Shown: positions 16,482 through 25,003 of the stretch, piece after piece
Layout of the letters: every line of letters starts with the position of its first letter
Position numbering within the stretch: the stretch's first letter is position 1
Assembly: GCF_014651695.1 (NCBI RefSeq)
Contig: NZ_BMXJ01000003.1
Location: 213,046-277,045 of the forward strand
From: Nocardiopsis terrae
GTDB lineage: Bacteria; Actinomycetota; Actinomycetes; Streptosporangiales; Streptosporangiaceae
Length of the DNA stretch: 64,000 nt
Direction: 5' to 3'
The notes under the pieces: generated by a model
Database searches by the model: none
Seen by the model: only the letters and a program-made list of their open reading frames with translations
Told to the model about the DNA's origin: nothing
Translations under genes and position numbers: made by a program

Positions 16482-17057
16482 TTACTGCACCGGTCCCCGG
16501 AAGTCCGCCTCGTCCTCGCCGTTGACCACGGAGACCAGCACGCTGTCCGGCGAATCCGGGAACTCGCAGACCATGTCCGTGCTGTGGGTCCCGGTCTCCA
16601 GTTCGCCGAGCGGCGCCTCGGTGGTCGCGGAGACCGAGTGCTTGCCGTGGGAGCACCGCACCTCCAGGTTGCCGGTACCGAAGACCCGGCCCAGCTGCGG
16701 TACCTCCACGGTCAGGGTGAACTCCACCCGTCCGGGGGCGCCGAGGAGGACGTCGTCCACGGTGTAGACGACGTCCTCCTCGCCCTCGAACTCCCACTCG
16801 TAGGCGCCCACCGGGTGGGGGAAGGCGGCGCTCTCGCCGAAGGAGTACCCAGCCGAGGCCGGGGCCCGGGTGCCCTCCGGCGGGTTCTCCCGGGTCTCTT
16901 CGTCCGCTGTCCCGGGAGGGCTCTGCTGCGCGGTCCCCGCGTCTGTGGAGGTCTCGTCGGCGGCAGGCGGGGCCACGGACACCTCCTGGTCCGGAGAACC
17001 GCACCCGGCGGCGAGGAGGAGCGGCAGAGACAGGGCGCAGGGGAGGATTCGTCGCAT
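16482..17057 (-). CDS. lipoprotein of unknown function (possible DUF4352-like Ig fold)
   Basis: A 191-residue exported lipoprotein. MRRILPCALSLPLLLAAGC is a clear type II signal with lipobox LAAGC. An acidic Ser/Thr/Pro-rich spacer follows (to about residue 65). A beta-rich domain then shows YEWEFEGEEDVVYTVDDVLL, evenly spaced hydrophobics and two Cys (RC, MVCEF). The layout resembles extracellular Ig-like domains of the DUF4352 type, but no diagnostic motif proves it. ATG 17057 was chosen because TAGCGT at 17064-17069 sits 6 bases upstream, the leaderless spacing seen repeatedly in this window. Confidence 0.7.
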   Translation of the reverse strand: MRRILPCALSLPLLLAAGCGSPDQEVSVAPPAADETSTDAGTAQQSPPGTADEETRENPPEGTRAPASAGYSFGESAAFPHPVGAYEWEFEGEEDVVYTVDDVLLGAPGRVEFTLTVEVPQLGRVFGTGNLEVRCSHGKHSVSATTEAPLGELETGTHSTDMVCEFPDSPDSVLVSVVNGEDEADFRGPVQ

Positions 17058-17174
17058 AACCACACGCTAGGCGAAGAGCGTCCGGTCAAGCGTCCCGGGA
17101 AGGGGCCTCAACCGGCCAGAGTCCTCCGGCCGCTCGCCCCGAGAAATCCGGTCGCGTGCGCGCACCCGGCCGCG

Positions 17175-17180
17175 CGATAC
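17175..17180 (+). promoter_or_regulatory. -10 box GATACT, leaderless promoter
   Basis: GATACT is 8 bases upstream of ATG 17189 in otherwise GC-rich DNA. It supports the internal start over the longer open frame from 17156. Confidence 0.45.
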
Positions 17181-17188
17181 TCGGCCCC

Positions 17189-17896
17189 ATGCCTGACTTC
17201 GCCGACTTCGACACCCGCCACTACCGCACCGTCGACGTGACCACCGGTTATGACGGGTGGTCCAGCACCTACGAGGACTCGGTGCTCGACGCCATGGACA
17301 TCGCCCTCCTCGACGGGCTCACCGCCCCGGTCTGGTCCCAGGTCCGCAGCGCCGCGGACCTGGGCTGCGGTACCGGACGCACCGGAGCCTGGCTCCGGGG
17401 CCGGGGCGTGGAACACGTGGACGGCGTCGACCTCAGCGCCGGGATGCTCGCCCTGGCCCGGAGGCGGGGCGCCCACGACACCCTCACCCAGGGCGACGTC
17501 CGGGCGACCGATCTGCCGGACAGCGCCTACGACCTGGTCATCGCCTCGCTCATCGACGAACACCTGCCCGACCTCGCACCGTTCTACGCCGAAGCCCGGC
17601 GGCTGACCAGGCCGGGCGGGCGCTGTGTGCTGGTCGCCTATCACCCGCAGTTCATCATGGCCTCCGGTATGCCCACCCACTTCACCGACGATTCGGGTGA
17701 GGAGGTCGCCATCACCACCCACGTGCACCTGCTCGGCGACCACGTACGCGCCGCCCTGGCCAGCGGGTGGCGCCTGGAGGAGCTGAACGAGGCGGTCGTG
17801 GACGACGGCTGGGTGGCGGCCAAACCCAGGTGGGAACGCTTCCGCGGTTACCCGATCTCGGCCGCGTTCGTGTGGGGTGCGCCCGTGACGGGTTAG
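17189..17896 (+). CDS. class I SAM-dependent methyltransferase
   Basis: A 235-residue methyltransferase. AADLGCGTGRTGAWL is motif I (SAM glycine loop), VDGVDLSAGMLALARRRG motif post-I, and YDLVIASLIDEHLPDL plus ARRLTRPGGRCVLVAYHP are motifs II-III. The substrate is unknown; the short C-terminal part and lack of extra domains suggest a small-molecule enzyme. Its TAG stop shares TTAG with the TAA stop of the convergent phosphotransferase gene, so the two 3' ends overlap by 3 bases. Confidence 0.85.
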   Translation: MPDFADFDTRHYRTVDVTTGYDGWSSTYEDSVLDAMDIALLDGLTAPVWSQVRSAADLGCGTGRTGAWLRGRGVEHVDGVDLSAGMLALARRRGAHDTLTQGDVRATDLPDSAYDLVIASLIDEHLPDLAPFYAEARRLTRPGGRCVLVAYHPQFIMASGMPTHFTDDSGEEVAITTHVHLLGDHVRAALASGWRLEELNEAVVDDGWVAAKPRWERFRGYPISAAFVWGAPVTG

Positions 17897-18675
17897 GGCG
17901 AGGCCAGCATCCCGGCCCACAGTTGCCGGTGGCGTTCGACGTAGGCGGCGGCCGCCCCCCAGTGCTCGGCGTGCCCCTCGGCGTGCAGTCGCGCCCAGGG
18001 CTGCGTTCCGGTGCGGGCCCCCTCCTCCAGGACGTCGAACATGCCGCGTACCCGGCGCAGTACGGCGCCGGGCAGCTCGTGGCGCTGGGCGCCACCGCAG
18101 CCGTAGCCGTCGGCCAGGGCTCGCAGCCGCCGACCGTCGGCCTCGGGGTCGCCGCCCTCGTGCAGGGGGACGAACCCGTGCGCGGCGTAACCGAGGTCGC
18201 CCATCCGGCTTCCCGGCCCGGCACCGTCCCAGTCGATGAAGCACCAGGACTCGGTCCGGCCGTCATCGTGGGGGCTGCGCACCAGGTTCCACGGGGCGAG
18301 GTCGTTGTGGCAGATCACCTCGGGCTCCTCCGGCGGGAAGACGCTCTGCCACCGTGCGTCCTCGCGGGGCCGGTGGTCGGCGGTGAGGTCGTGCAGCCGA
18401 CGGATCATCGAACCCAGTTCGCGGAGCTGGTCGGCGGTCATCGGCGGCATCCGGTCGGCCATGGTGCCGGGGACGTAGGCCAGCCGCTGGTAGCCCTCGG
18501 GCTGTTCGCCGTAGGTCTCCGGTGCGCCCGGGAACCCGCTCAGGTGGCGCAGCAGCGAGGTCACCGCGGGGGAGGAGCGAAGCCAGGGTTTGCGCACGGT
18601 CCCGCCGATGCGCAGGACACCGTCGGAGACGTTCCCGCCTTCGAGAACCTCGACGTCGTTCTCGGAGTGTGTCAC
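17893..18675 (-). CDS. aminoglycoside-phosphotransferase-fold kinase (APH family)
   Basis: A 260-residue APH-fold small-molecule kinase. The catalytic loop HNDLAPWNL has His123, catalytic Asp125 and Asn130; the metal-binding FIDWDGAG has Asp148. The N-lobe is short: GGTVRKPWLRSSPAVTSLLRHL replaces a normal glycine loop, as in trimmed APH members of actinomycetes. The frame is open far upstream but antisense to the MFS gene. GTG 18675 starts the recognisable domain. Substrate unknown; calling it a resistance gene would be unsupported. It may follow the MFS gene on the same transcript (47-base gap). Confidence 0.8.
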   Translation of the reverse strand: MTHSENDVEVLEGGNVSDGVLRIGGTVRKPWLRSSPAVTSLLRHLSGFPGAPETYGEQPEGYQRLAYVPGTMADRMPPMTADQLRELGSMIRRLHDLTADHRPREDARWQSVFPPEEPEVICHNDLAPWNLVRSPHDDGRTESWCFIDWDGAGPGSRMGDLGYAAHGFVPLHEGGDPEADGRRLRALADGYGCGGAQRHELPGAVLRRVRGMFDVLEEGARTGTQPWARLHAEGHAEHWGAAAAYVERHRQLWAGMLASP

Positions 18676-18722
18676 GGGGCCATCCTCGCCGGGCGGGCCC
18701 GTGACGTCCACCAGGTTTCCCC

Positions 18723-20009
18723 TCAGTGCCGGAGTCCTCGTTCGGCGGCCTCCAGGGTCGCGTCGCTGATCCGCAGCAGGGGGACCAGCAGGGCGAGCAC
18801 GAGCAGCCCCATGCCGAGGAAGACCGCCCGCAGCCCGAGGAACTCGGCGACCAGGCCGCCCGCCGCCGCGCCCAACGGCATGGTGCCCCAGGCCAGCAGT
18901 CGGTAGACGCTGTTGACCCGGCCCAGCATCGCGTCGGGGGTCACGCGTTGGCGCAGGGACACGGTGATCACGTTCCACACGGTGATGCCCAGTCCTCCGA
19001 GGAAGAAGCCCAGACCCACCAGCCAGGCGTCGACGGTCATCCCGGGGACCCCCACCAGCAGGGCGAACAGGGGGACGCACAGCCACAGCGACCGGGCCCG
19101 GCCCACCGCGCGCTCGCACCACTCGGCCGCGAACGAACCCAGCAGGCTGCCCACCGCGGTGGCGGTCAACAGGACGCCGAAGGCGGGTTCGGAGAGCCCC
19201 ATGGGGGAGCCCGGGCCCACCGCGTACAGCACGAGGACCGCGAACGCGGCGCTGGTGGCGAAGTTGGAGGTGCCGACCATGGCGGCGAAGGAGCGCAGGA
19301 GCCCGTGCGACCACAGGAACCGCAGTCCTTCGGCGATGTCCGCGCGCATGCCGGCGGACGGCCCGGTGCGCTCGACCCTGAACCGTCCGCGCACCAGGAG
19401 GAGCACGCCCGCGGCCGCGACCCACAGGGCCGCGGGGGTGAGCAGGGCCAGGGCCGCGCTCAACGCCACCAGCGCGCCGCCCAGGGGCGGGCCGACGAAC
19501 TGGTTGGTGGTCAGCTCCACCGCGTACAGCCGCCCGTTGGCCCGGGAGAGCCGGTCCCGGTGGACCATCTGGGGCAGGATCGACTGTGCGGAGGTGTCGT
19601 ACACGGTCTCGGTGGTACCGATCAGGAACGCCGCCGCGTAGAGCAGCCAGATCGAACCGAGGTCGAGTACCAGGGCCGACGCCAGGGCGAGGACCAGGCC
19701 GCCGCGTACCAGGTTGGCGCCGAGCATCGCCCGTCGGCGGTCGGTCCGGTCGGCCAGGGCCCCGGCGGGCAGGGCGCACAGGAGCCACGGCAGGCCCAGG
19801 GCCGCGGTGACCCCCGCGATGAGCAGGGGGGAGTCGGTGAAGCGCAGGGCCGTCAGGGGCAGGACGACCTTCAGGACGCCGTCGGCCAGGTTGGACAGCC
19901 CGGAGGAGGTCCACAGCCGTCGGAAGGAGCCGCCCAGGGGGCCGGGAGCGGTGGTCGGGAGGGTGTCGGTGGGGAGGGTTTCGGGCGGGTGCCCGTCGTC
20001 GTCGACCAT
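18723..20009 (-). CDS. MFS drug-efflux-type transporter
   Basis: A 428-residue MFS protein of the MFS_3 / enterobactin-exporter type. The N-terminus GGSFRRLWTSSGLSNLADGV, PLTALRFTDSPLLIAGV, LPAGALADRTDRRRAML (loop 2-3 motif) and QSILPQMVHRDRLSRANGR are typical of this branch. Twelve hydrophobic segments can be counted. The ATG at 20009 follows an AT-rich divergent promoter region with a GATTGA-N6-TCAATC palindrome, shared with the ArsR-type gene at 20085. The pair therefore looks like a repressor and its pump, induced by an unknown ligand. Confidence 0.88.
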   Translation of the reverse strand: MVDDDGHPPETLPTDTLPTTAPGPLGGSFRRLWTSSGLSNLADGVLKVVLPLTALRFTDSPLLIAGVTAALGLPWLLCALPAGALADRTDRRRAMLGANLVRGGLVLALASALVLDLGSIWLLYAAAFLIGTTETVYDTSAQSILPQMVHRDRLSRANGRLYAVELTTNQFVGPPLGGALVALSAALALLTPAALWVAAAGVLLLVRGRFRVERTGPSAGMRADIAEGLRFLWSHGLLRSFAAMVGTSNFATSAAFAVLVLYAVGPGSPMGLSEPAFGVLLTATAVGSLLGSFAAEWCERAVGRARSLWLCVPLFALLVGVPGMTVDAWLVGLGFFLGGLGITVWNVITVSLRQRVTPDAMLGRVNSVYRLLAWGTMPLGAAAGGLVAEFLGLRAVFLGMGLLVLALLVPLLRISDATLEAAERGLRH

Positions 20010-20028
20010 GAATTGAGATTGACAGATC

Positions 20029-20046
20029 GATTGAGGTAATTCAATC
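20029..20046. promoter_or_regulatory. palindromic operator GATTGA-N6-TCAATC
   Basis: A perfect 6-bp inverted repeat lies in the 75-base AT-rich gap between divergent mfs and arsR-type genes, with extra partial ATTGA/CAATC half-sites on both sides (20012-20050 and 20060-20065). Position and symmetry fit the binding site of the adjacent winged-helix regulator. Confidence 0.65.
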
Positions 20047-20049
20047 AAT

Positions 20050-20077
20050 TTGTTGTTGCCAATCGATCGGCTACGCT
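20050..20077 (+). promoter_or_regulatory. promoter of the ArsR-type regulator (leaderless)
   Basis: TTGTTG at 20050-20055 and TACGCT at 20072-20077 are separated by 16 bases; the ATG follows 7 bases after the -10 box. The -35 box abuts the palindrome, so a bound regulator would block its own promoter. Confidence 0.55.
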
Positions 20078-20084
20078 GACCCCC

Positions 20085-20669
20085 ATGGCAGAACCGTCCG
20101 CCGAGCATCCCGAACCACCGGACCCCCGCCGCAGGCGGCGACCGGCCACCGCACGCGAGGCCAAGGCCCTGGGCCACCCGTTGCGCCTGCGCATCCTGCG
20201 CCTGTGCCTGACGAGTGAGCTCACCAACCGGCAGCTCGCCGACCGGCTCGACACCAACCCGGGCACGGTCCTGCACCACGTGCGCACCCTGGTCGACGCT
20301 GGTCTGCTCGTCGCAGCCCCGGTGCGTACGGGCGCTGCCGGGGCGTTGGAGAAGCCCTACCGGGCCACCGGGGAGAGCTGGTGGCTGGACGGTCCCCTTG
20401 ACGGCCTGCCGGACGAGCAGAGGACCTCACCGGTTACCGCCTTCACCCAGGAGCTCGACGAGGCGGGCCCGGCCGCTGTGCGCAGCTTCTCCCGCTTCGC
20501 CCTCCACCTGTCCGACGAGGACCTCGCCGAGCTCGACCGGCGCATCCTCGCCGTCCTCGACGGGTACGTGGCCACCGAGGACCAGCGACTGGACCGGCCC
20601 GTCTACGGCGGGGCGTTCGTCCTGCACCGTCCCTCGGGCGAGGAGCCCGGGCGGGACCCGGAGAGCTAG
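20085..20669 (+). CDS. ArsR-type winged-helix transcriptional regulator
   Basis: A 194-residue regulator. After a Pro/Arg-rich lead, residues 24-75 form the winged helix: AREAKALGHPLRLRILRLC, then the recognition region TNRQLADRLDTNPGTVLHHVRTLVDAGLL, which matches ArsR/HTH_20 proteins. No ArsR metal-binding ELCVCDL motif is present, so a metal sensor is unlikely. The C-terminal half (SWWLDGP, FSRFALHLSDEDLAELDRRI) resembles effector domains of MFS-linked regulators. It is divergent from the MFS pump, with the operator between them. Confidence 0.82.
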   Translation: MAEPSAEHPEPPDPRRRRRPATAREAKALGHPLRLRILRLCLTSELTNRQLADRLDTNPGTVLHHVRTLVDAGLLVAAPVRTGAAGALEKPYRATGESWWLDGPLDGLPDEQRTSPVTAFTQELDEAGPAAVRSFSRFALHLSDEDLAELDRRILAVLDGYVATEDQRLDRPVYGGAFVLHRPSGEEPGRDPES

Positions 20670-20879
20670 AAGAACTGCCGCGTCCCCCTCGGCGGCCGGC
20701 AGCCGTGGCGTGGTGGGCCGGGGCCCCGGCTGGCAGTCCTGACCGCTCTCGCACGGGGCGATGGTCGCCGCGCGACCCGGGCGGGGTCCGAGGCACACTG
20801 GCCGCGGGACGGGCGGTGCACTCCCGTGCCGCCGCCGATACCCCGATCGGGGACAGGAACACCGGAGCCCCGGAACACC

Positions 20880-21449
20880 TCAGGGGCGGCTGACCTCCCG
20901 CCCGGTCACCCTCCCGGGAGTGATCTTCAGGACCTGGTCACGCGGGCCCTCGGCCCAGGGCCGGGGCATGCGGCCCTGGGGGATGCGCTCCAGCTCACCG
21001 GTGTCACGGACCCAGCGGCAACTCCCGGAGGCCAACACGCTCCAGCCCTCGCGGCGCTCCTCGTCGAAGTGGTCGACCTGGAAGGCCGCGTACCCCCGCC
21101 CGTACCGCATGATCGTCCCGGCCAGCGTGGAACGGAACACGACGGTGTCGTTGAGCAGGACGTAGTTGACGGGGAGCACGGTCGGTGCGGCGTCCCCGTC
21201 GATGGTGAAGGCCACCCGGCCGATACTGCGTGTGGCCATCAGGTTGAAGCAGGTCTGGCGCTCCAGGACGGTGAAGCGCGACCGGTCGTCGTCGGCCAGG
21301 TCGGCCCCGGCCAGCAGCCGGTCGTCCTCCGTGAGGTGTTCGGTGCCCTCGAACTCGTCGGAGGCCTCCCGCGGTTCCGGAGGCGACCCCGGCGCCGCTA
21401 CCCAACTCCGTCCCTGCTCCGACGCACCGGCACCGCTCGTCCCAACCAT
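20880..21449 (-). CDS. pyridoxamine-5'-phosphate-oxidase-fold flavoprotein
   Basis: A 189-residue protein. After about 60 acidic residues, TCFNLMATRSIGRVAFTIDGDAAPTVLPVNYVLLNDTVVFRST is the split-barrel FMN/F420-binding fold of the PPOX family. GRGYAAFQVDHFDEERREGWSVLASGSCRWV completes it. Such proteins near DosR-type regulators in mycobacteria and relatives are usually hypoxia/NO-induced and of unknown reaction. GGGGG precedes GTG 21452/ATG 21449. It is divergent from the response regulator, which suggests shared control, but no clear DosR box was found between them. Confidence 0.8.
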   Translation of the reverse strand: MVGTSGAGASEQGRSWVAAPGSPPEPREASDEFEGTEHLTEDDRLLAGADLADDDRSRFTVLERQTCFNLMATRSIGRVAFTIDGDAAPTVLPVNYVLLNDTVVFRSTLAGTIMRYGRGYAAFQVDHFDEERREGWSVLASGSCRWVRDTGELERIPQGRMPRPWAEGPRDQVLKITPGRVTGREVSRP

Positions 21450-21821
21450 CACAAGCCCCCCGAAGATTGGTGCCCATTGTTGCTGGCCCCGCCATCATCG
21501 CCGGTCACGGCCCTGAAGACAGGGCCCGCGAGTCCTCCGGGCGACGGCGAAGGTCCTCGTTTGCGCACTACCCGCCGGGACACTCGCCTCAAACAGAAAG
21601 GGACGTTCGCCTCCTCTGGGAGCAACCGCCGCTGCCTAGGGTGGAGGTGCACCGTGAAGGCGCACAGCGGTGACCCTGCGGCCCGTACCCCGGACCGCAG
21701 CCGAACCGCGGCCCGTCCGAAGGTGTCCCACAATGGGGACGGGGAGACGGGTTGACCCACAACCCAGGGCGGCCGGGCCGCCTCAGGTCACCACATCCAG
21801 CGCTGAGGAGGTGCGCACCTG
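21450..21821. other. 372-base region between PPOX and response-regulator genes
   Basis: Contains TAGGGT (21637-21642), a candidate -10 box for the regulator, and a 33-codon GTG frame (21654-21755) just after it that could be a leader peptide but has no independent support. A GGGACGTTCGCC stretch near 21600 resembles one half of a DosR-type site; no full palindrome is seen. Confidence 0.3.
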
Positions 21822-22478
21822 ATGGGCGGCGACACGACGATCAGGGTGTTCCTGGTGGACGACCACGAGATCGTCCGACGAGGGGTCGGATCACTCCTCG
21901 ACGACGAGGACGGCATCGAGGTGGTCGGGGAGGCCGGGACCGCCGCACAGGCCCTGGCCAGGGTGACCGCACTCGAACCCGACGTGGTCGTGCTCGATGT
22001 GCGCCTCCCCGACGGGGACGGCGTCACGGTCTGCCGGGACATCCGCTCGATGCTTCCCGACACCCGCATGCTCATGCTCACGTCCTACTCCGACGACGAG
22101 GCGCTCTACGGCGCGGTCATGGCGGGGGCCTCCGGCTACATCCTCAAACAGATCCACGGCACCGACCTGGTCGGCGCCGTCCGCACGGTCGCCCAGGGCC
22201 GCTCCCTCCTCGATCCCGAGTCCACCACGCGCATGCTCAGACGGCTGCGCGAGGAGGCCGGACGCAAGGACCCGTTGAGCGAGCTCACCGAACAGGAACG
22301 ACGCGTCCTGGAACTCATCGGCGAGGGCCTGACCAACCGCGAGATCGGAGCCAGGATGTACCTCGCCGAGAAAACCGTGAAGAACTACGTGTCCCGTGTC
22401 CTGGCCAAACTCGGTATGGCCCGCCGCACCCAGGCGGCCGCCTACGCCGTGCGCCTGTCCATGGACCAGACCTCCTGA
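21822..22478 (+). CDS. NarL/LuxR-type response regulator, DosR/DevR-like
   Basis: A 218-residue two-domain regulator. The receiver domain has acidic pair VDDHE at 12-16, phospho-acceptor Asp59 in VVVLDVRLPDGDG, conserved Thr in MLMLTSYSDDEALY and Lys in GASGYILKQIHG. The LuxR HTH spans about residues 145-210: LTEQERRVLELIGEGLTNREIGARMYLAEKTVKNYVSRVLAKLGM. That wording is nearly the same as in mycobacterial DosR. ATG 21822 has GAGGAGG at a suitable distance. Its partner kinase lies convergently at 22554-24326, an arrangement that suggests separate expression of sensor and regulator. Confidence 0.9.
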   Translation: MGGDTTIRVFLVDDHEIVRRGVGSLLDDEDGIEVVGEAGTAAQALARVTALEPDVVVLDVRLPDGDGVTVCRDIRSMLPDTRMLMLTSYSDDEALYGAVMAGASGYILKQIHGTDLVGAVRTVAQGRSLLDPESTTRMLRRLREEAGRKDPLSELTEQERRVLELIGEGLTNREIGARMYLAEKTVKNYVSRVLAKLGMARRTQAAAYAVRLSMDQTS

Positions 22479-22553
22479 GCCCCCGCCCCGGCGCCAGAGC
22501 GCCCCGGGCACCACACGCGGCCCTCCTCCCGTGCGCGAGGGAAGGTCCGGGGG

Positions 22554-24326
22554 CTACACCGGATCGGCCCCGGCGGAGTAGCGTGCCGGCACCGACCACT
22601 CGACCGCGGTGCCCCGCCCCGGGCCGGTCGCCACCGCCATGGTCCCGCCCAGCTCCTCGGCGCGGGAGGCGGTGTTGCGCAGCCCGCTGCGGGCCACACC
22701 CTCCGGGACGCCGCGACCGTTGTCGGACACCCGCAGGACCACGGAGCCGTCGCCGACCGAGACCTCCACGTCCACCGAGGTGGCCCCGGAGTGGCGGGCG
22801 GCGTTGGACAGCAGTTCGCGCAGCACGGCGACGAGGTGTTCGCCCGCCCGCTCGTCCACCGAGTTGTCGACGGGGCCCTGGGTGAGCAGGCGCGGCGCGA
22901 ACCCCAGGGTCTGGGCGGCGGTGTTGACCACCTCCGACACCTGGGAGCGCAGCCACGAGGAGTCGTCCTCGGCGGAGCTCTGCAGGGCGAAGATCGTGGA
23001 CCGGATCTGTCTGATGGTGTCGTCCAGGTCGTCGACGGCGCCCTGCACGCGTTTGGCCGAGGTGGAGTCGTCGATCCGCCGCACGGTGCCCATCAGGGTG
23101 ATGGCCGTGGCGTACAGGCGCTGGATGACCGTGTCGTGCAGGTCCCTGGCGATCCGGTCGCGGTCCTCCAGGACGCTCAGCCGTTCGGAGTCCAGCCTGG
23201 CCTCGGCCAGTTCCAGGGCGACCGCGGCCTGGTCGGCGAACGAGGACAGCATGCTCAGCCAGACGTTCTGGAAGGGCTCCCGCCCCCGGTCCCGGCCGAG
23301 CACCAGCACACCGCGGGCCCCGTCGGGCGGGCCGAAGGGAAGCACCAGCACCGGGCCCACCCCCATACGGGTCAGGAAACCCACCCCGAGGTGCTCGAAC
23401 GCGGCCACGTCGGTCCGCACCGGGGTTCCGCTCAGGTAGACCCGCCCGAGCAGGGTGTCGGCCGCCCGGGTCAGGGTGGCGCCCCGCGCCCCCGCGGCCA
23501 GGGACTCGCACTGGTCCTCGGGGCCGTCCCACACCCGCACGGTGAGCGTCTCGGGCTCCTCACCGGGCATGGCGATCACGGCGATGTCGGCCTGCGCCAT
23601 CACCCGGGCCCGCCGCGCGACCAGTCGCAGGACCTCCTCGGGTGCGGCGCCCGACAGCAGTCGCGTGGTGATCTGCCCGGAGGCGTCCAGCCAGGTCTCC
23701 CGGCTCTGGGTCTGGGCGAAGAGCTGTGCGTTCTCGATGGCGGTGCCCGCAGCCGTGGCCAGTGCCCGCAGCAGGAGCTCGTCGTCGCCGGTGAACTCCG
23801 CGCCGTCGGTCTTGTCGGTCATGTACAGGTTGCCGAAGACCTGGTCGCGGATACGGATGGGCACCCCGAGGAAGGTGTGCATCGGCGGGTGGCCCTCGGG
23901 GAAACCGCGCGACTCGGGGTGGTCGCGCACGTCCTTCAGGCGCAGGGGCTCGGGCTCCTTGATGAGCAGCCCGAGAATGCCCTCGCCCTTGGGCCAGTGG
24001 TCGATGCAGGCGATCTCGTGCGGTTCCAGGCCCACGGGGACGAACCGGCTCATGTTCCCGTCGGGGCCGATCACCCCCAGCGCCCCGTACCGCGCCTTCA
24101 CCAGGCGGGTGGCGGTCTCGGTGATCCGCAGCAGCAGGGGTTCCAGTTCGAGTCCCTCGCCGATGGAGACGACGGCCTCCAGAAGCGTACGGATGCGCTC
24201 CTGGGTCTGGGAGATCTCGCTCATCCGCGACCGGACCTCGTCGAGGAGGTCGTCCAGGCGCACCTGGGGCAGTGACAGCCTGTCCTGGCCGGGGTGATTG
24301 TTCGGGGCGCCGTCTGTCTCACGCAT
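22554..24326 (-). CDS. two-GAF histidine kinase, DosS/DevS-like redox or gas sensor
   Basis: A 590-residue soluble kinase with the DosS order. The first GAF domain (about 50-205) contains FPEGHPPMHTFLGVPIRIRD and FGNLYMTDKTDG; His146, just before PPM, aligns by eye with the proximal haem ligand of mycobacterial DosS. The second GAF domain (about 220-375) is divergent. HisKA_3 follows, with phospho-His397 in DRDRIARDLHDTVIQRLYA, and an HATPase_c domain with ELLSNAARHSGA, DNGRGVPEG and SGLRNTASRAEELGG. It should sense O2/NO/CO or redox through haem and phosphorylate the DosR-like protein at 21822. Haem binding is inferred from the motif only. Confidence 0.9.
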   Translation of the reverse strand: MRETDGAPNNHPGQDRLSLPQVRLDDLLDEVRSRMSEISQTQERIRTLLEAVVSIGEGLELEPLLLRITETATRLVKARYGALGVIGPDGNMSRFVPVGLEPHEIACIDHWPKGEGILGLLIKEPEPLRLKDVRDHPESRGFPEGHPPMHTFLGVPIRIRDQVFGNLYMTDKTDGAEFTGDDELLLRALATAAGTAIENAQLFAQTQSRETWLDASGQITTRLLSGAAPEEVLRLVARRARVMAQADIAVIAMPGEEPETLTVRVWDGPEDQCESLAAGARGATLTRAADTLLGRVYLSGTPVRTDVAAFEHLGVGFLTRMGVGPVLVLPFGPPDGARGVLVLGRDRGREPFQNVWLSMLSSFADQAAVALELAEARLDSERLSVLEDRDRIARDLHDTVIQRLYATAITLMGTVRRIDDSTSAKRVQGAVDDLDDTIRQIRSTIFALQSSAEDDSSWLRSQVSEVVNTAAQTLGFAPRLLTQGPVDNSVDERAGEHLVAVLRELLSNAARHSGATSVDVEVSVGDGSVVLRVSDNGRGVPEGVARSGLRNTASRAEELGGTMAVATGPGRGTAVEWSVPARYSAGADPV

Positions 24327-24561
24327 GGGGGACTCTTTCCGGCTGTCGTCTCAGGGCTGCAACCGAGTCTAGGGCCGGTTCTCCCGGCCTCCCAGCCGCC
24401 TCCGGGGACCGTCCGTGCCTCATATCACCTGGCCTGAACAGGCACTTCTTCCAGCTGCCGTTTCACCGTCGGCAAGAGCCGAAGGGCCCGCCTGCCCGGG
24501 TCCTTCGACCCCCGGAGCCGTCCGCTGGTCGGGTCGTGCCGACTCCCGCGCCCCGGCACGC

Positions 24562-24837
24562 CTACAGCTCTCCCGTGGTGAACTGCACCGGTTCCGGGCC
24601 GAGTCCCTCGGGGCCGACCCGGTACAGCGCGTAGCCGGTGGTGACGCCGTTCGGAAGCCAGCCGTCGGTGTCCGGCAGCAGGTCGGCATAACCGTCACCG
24701 TTGAGGTCGTCAGCAGCCGGGACGGTGCCGGGGGCGTCGGCGCTGGTGGTCCCGGACTCGTCGAGGTCGGCGGCCGGGGCACCGCAGGCGGGGGCGAGGA
24801 GCAGGGCAGCTGCGGTCAGTGGAGTCCGTGGGCGGAT
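24562..24837 (-). pseudogene. relic or non-canonically started FG-GAP/VCBS-type lipoprotein
   Basis: An open frame of 91 codons encodes RPRTPLTAAALLLAPACGAP, a good type II signal peptide, then one FG-GAP-like calcium repeat DLNGDGYADLLPDTDGW, and ends at TAG 24562. No ATG, GTG or TTG lies in frame between the upstream TGA and the signal peptide. At the expected start, 5-6 bases after GGGAG, the codon is ATC (24835-24837), one base from ATG. FG-GAP lipoproteins normally carry many repeats over 400 residues, whereas only one remains here. It is either a decayed, truncated gene or a very short protein using a rare AUC start. Confidence 0.55.
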
Positions 24838-25003
24838 GGGAGCTCCCAGGTCGGTTCGGAGCGGGCGCTCCGTACCCTGCTTCCGCGCGGCGGGGCCCGC
24901 GGGTCCGCGAGGGTGCCCGGTCCCCTCTCACGGCGACGGTGTCACGTTCGCGGGCGTCCGTTCCGTCAGGTGGATCGAACGCCCAAAGGAGAGGTGAGAA
25001 CCC

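Noticed and set aside
17893..18675. Aminoglycoside resistance gene
   Set aside because: The APH fold alone does not identify the substrate, and the N-lobe is unlike known resistance kinases.
24420..24782. A 120-codon minus-strand open frame as a real protein
   Set aside because: It is an out-of-frame shadow of the FG-GAP-like lipoprotein frame at 24562-24837.
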